DNA of 64,000 nt from an uncultured Clostridia bacterium. GTDB lineage: Bacteria > Bacillota > Clostridia > TANB77 > CAG-508. Below, piece by piece: positions 62,604 to 64,000 of this stretch. The translations under genes and the position numbers were made by a program. The notes under the pieces are model-generated. The model had not been told where the DNA came from and did not search any database. It saw only the letters and a list, made by a program, of their open reading frames with translations. The stretch lies in assembly GCA_934177485.1 (NCBI GenBank), contig CAKPPF010000004.1:1-64000 (forward strand). Direction: 5' to 3'. Every line of letters begins with the position of its first letter. Within the stretch, counting starts at the first letter, position 1.

Positions 62604-63491
62604 CTAGTTTGCTTCTAACATTGATGCTCCTATAATTCCTGCATCATTTGCATATTTAGCTACTAAAATATCCGGAATTTCTCTTCCATTAAAATATTTA
62701 TTTAATTGTTCTTTTATTTTTTCTATAAATATGTCCGAATAGTATGCAAAACTTCCACCTATACATATTGCATCTGGTTCAAAAATGCTTATTACATTAT
62801 TTAGTCCTATACTTAAATAATATACATATCTATCTATTATTTTATTAACTTCTTCTGTTTTTTCCTTACTTTTAATAATATCAAACATTTTATAGCTTTT
62901 TAAATCTTTTATGTTAAAGAGTTCTTCAATTTCTTGTCTAAATACTCTCATTGAAGCATACTGTTCAAAACAACCATTTCTTCCACAATTGCATTTTCTT
63001 CCATCAACGTCAATTATCATATGTCCAATTTCAAATCCTTGGTACGTATTTGGAGAAACAAGTTTATTATTATAGTAATACGCTGCTCCTATTCCTGTGC
63101 CTAAGGTAATAAATATGCAATTATTGTAATTTTTTAGTGCCCCACATTGTTTTTCACATAACGATGAACACTTAACATCGTTTTTCACAAAAACTTTTGT
63201 ATTAAATTCTTTTAAAATTTCTGAAAAGTTAATTTCAGCATTGTATTTATATATAATACCATTTTTTATATTTGCACTTGGAAATCCAATTCCTATTGTG
63301 TCTATTTTTTTTATATTTTTCTCATTCATAATTTCTTTTATTAGTTTTTTTGAGTAAAGTGCAACTGTATTTGGCATATTATTTTTCTCATCCTCTGTCC
63401 AATTATGTTCTTTTTGTAGTTCAATTTCTAATTTTTCATTAACAAGTCCAACAGCTATGTGGCTTCCTCCAATATCAATTCCTATTTTCAT
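62604..63491 (-). CDS. ROK-family sugar kinase (glucokinase-like)
   Basis: The ROK kinase phosphorylates glucose or a related sugar, feeding the reaction of Pgi. It shows the phosphate loop IGIDIGGSHIAVGL, VKNDVKCSSL, ITLGTGIGAAYYYN, and the ROK zinc-binding motif GRKCNCGRNGCFEQYAS. There is no DNA-binding domain, so it is a kinase and not a repressor. ATG 63491 has GAGGTG upstream. At 295 residues it is complete. Confidence 0.92.
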   Translation of the reverse strand: MKIGIDIGGSHIAVGLVNEKLEIELQKEHNWTEDEKNNMPNTVALYSKKLIKEIMNEKNIKKIDTIGIGFPSANIKNGIIYKYNAEINFSEILKEFNTKVFVKNDVKCSSLCEKQCGALKNYNNCIFITLGTGIGAAYYYNNKLVSPNTYQGFEIGHMIIDVDGRKCNCGRNGCFEQYASMRVFRQEIEELFNIKDLKSYKMFDIIKSKEKTEEVNKIIDRYVYYLSIGLNNVISIFEPDAICIGGSFAYYSDIFIEKIKEQLNKYFNGREIPDILVAKYANDAGIIGASMLEAN

Positions 63492-63555
63492 TTTCTTCAC
63501 CTCGTTCATATATATGTATAAGAAGGCTATAATATATTATAGCCTTCTTTATCTT

Positions 63556-64000
63556 TTACATTCCTACTGAATCAAATAGCCATCCACCCATGTATACGTT
63601 TATACATGGAACAAGTACTACAAGTACAACAAATATTAGCAATATTCCAACTATAGCATAAATAATTTCAGGTAATACTTTCATTATTTTAGCAATTGTA
63701 TTATCTATATCTATTTGTAAATACTCTAAAAGCTTAGCCATCATTTCTTTTAAATCTGTACTCATACCAATATTTAACATTTCAATTATCATTGGAGAAG
63801 CTAAGTTTGATTTTTCAAATGCCTCAACCCATGATTGTCCAAGAATTATATCATTAATTGATGATTCAATTATAGATCTTAATACAACATTTTTTACAAC
63901 ATTTTTACTAGTTTCTAAGGAATCTTGAATACGTATACCATTATTTAAATTCAAAAGCATTGCTCTTGCAAATCTTAGAAAATCTAATCCAAATATTAGT
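63556..64000 (-). CDS. Type II secretion/type IV pilus inner-membrane protein F (partial)
   Basis: The reading frame runs off the window end, so only the C-terminal part is seen. LDFLRFARAMLLNLNNGIRIQDSL is the second T2SSF repeat, followed by NIGMSTDLKEMMAKLLEYLQ. A terminal membrane helix (IIYAIVGILLIFVVLVVLVPC) precedes GGWLFDSVGM. PilC/GspF proteins form the platform of pilus or pseudopilus machines. The prepilin-like protein at 13471 could be a substrate. Confidence 0.87.
   Translation of the reverse strand, partial: LIFGLDFLRFARAMLLNLNNGIRIQDSLETSKNVVKNVVLRSIIESSINDIILGQSWVEAFEKSNLASPMIIEMLNIGMSTDLKEMMAKLLEYLQIDIDNTIAKIMKVLPEIIYAIVGILLIFVVLVVLVPCINVYMGGWLFDSVGM

Overview
The window comes from a low-GC, AT-rich Gram-positive bacterium, most likely an anaerobic spore-former of the Clostridia. 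The support is sporulation genes (spoVT, spoVS, a GerW/YtfJ-type gene), Firmicute RNA-decay genes (ribonuclease Y, ribonuclease J), Firmicute-type order in the translation operons, T-box and L10-leader RNAs, and families such as DUF951, DUF1836, DUF2953, DUF4363 and VanW. TGA is used as a stop, so the code is the standard bacterial one. Most genes lie on the minus strand. Nothing suggests a plasmid or a prophage. This is mainly a core chromosomal region with scattered small insertions.

Layout. 1-10.4 kb: tRNA-His, a sortase, alaS with a HIT gene, spoVT, a KAP-type NTPase next to comF, recD2, and DUF4363/DUF421 membrane genes. 10.5-20.6 kb: a holin-like membrane protein, pgi, an RluA-type pseudouridine synthase that looks leaderless, a prepilin-like gene with a probable frameshift, then the operon rimP-nusA-rnpM-infB-rbfA-nrnA. 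20.7-31.2 kb: a PIN-like cassette, a short dprA, folD, a CAT-fold acyltransferase relative, murI, an amidase, dagK and plsC, two small hypothetical genes, purA and dtd. 31.2-38.9 kb: pheST with a Phe T-box, then the rpmG-secE-nusG-rplK-rplA-rplJ-rplL cluster with an L10 leader. 39-47 kb: an acyl-CoA ligase under a likely operator, a divergent DUF1836 gene, tRNA-Glu(CTC), rpmE, folC, a D,D-carboxypeptidase, a VanW protein, and a 3' remnant of guaA cut off by a foreign-looking nucleotidyltransferase gene. 47-64 kb: an MBL hydrolase, an OapA-like membrane protein preceded by about 570 nt of non-coding DNA with its own strong promoter (best read as OLE RNA), gerW, scpA, recX, recA, a peptide-binding protein, spoVS, ymdB, rny, gltX, rnj, a ROK kinase and the start of a type II secretion F gene.

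Three features stand out. (1) The OLE RNA/OapA pair at 47960-49111. (2) A family of modular palindromic repeats (full copies at about 3.96, 22.26, 34.92, 41.42 and 41.55 kb, a hybrid at 56.52 kb, plus fragments) whose core hairpin shows compensatory changes between copies; a second, smaller GGCAGG palindrome family is scattered among them. (3) Three single-gene cassettes (20.7, 46.5 and 56.1 kb) with compact terminators and arginine CGN codon use unlike their neighbours, one sitting in the ruins of guaA.

All identifications were made by reading motifs; no database search was run. Start sites were moved inward where a Shine-Dalgarno sequence clearly favoured an internal start.
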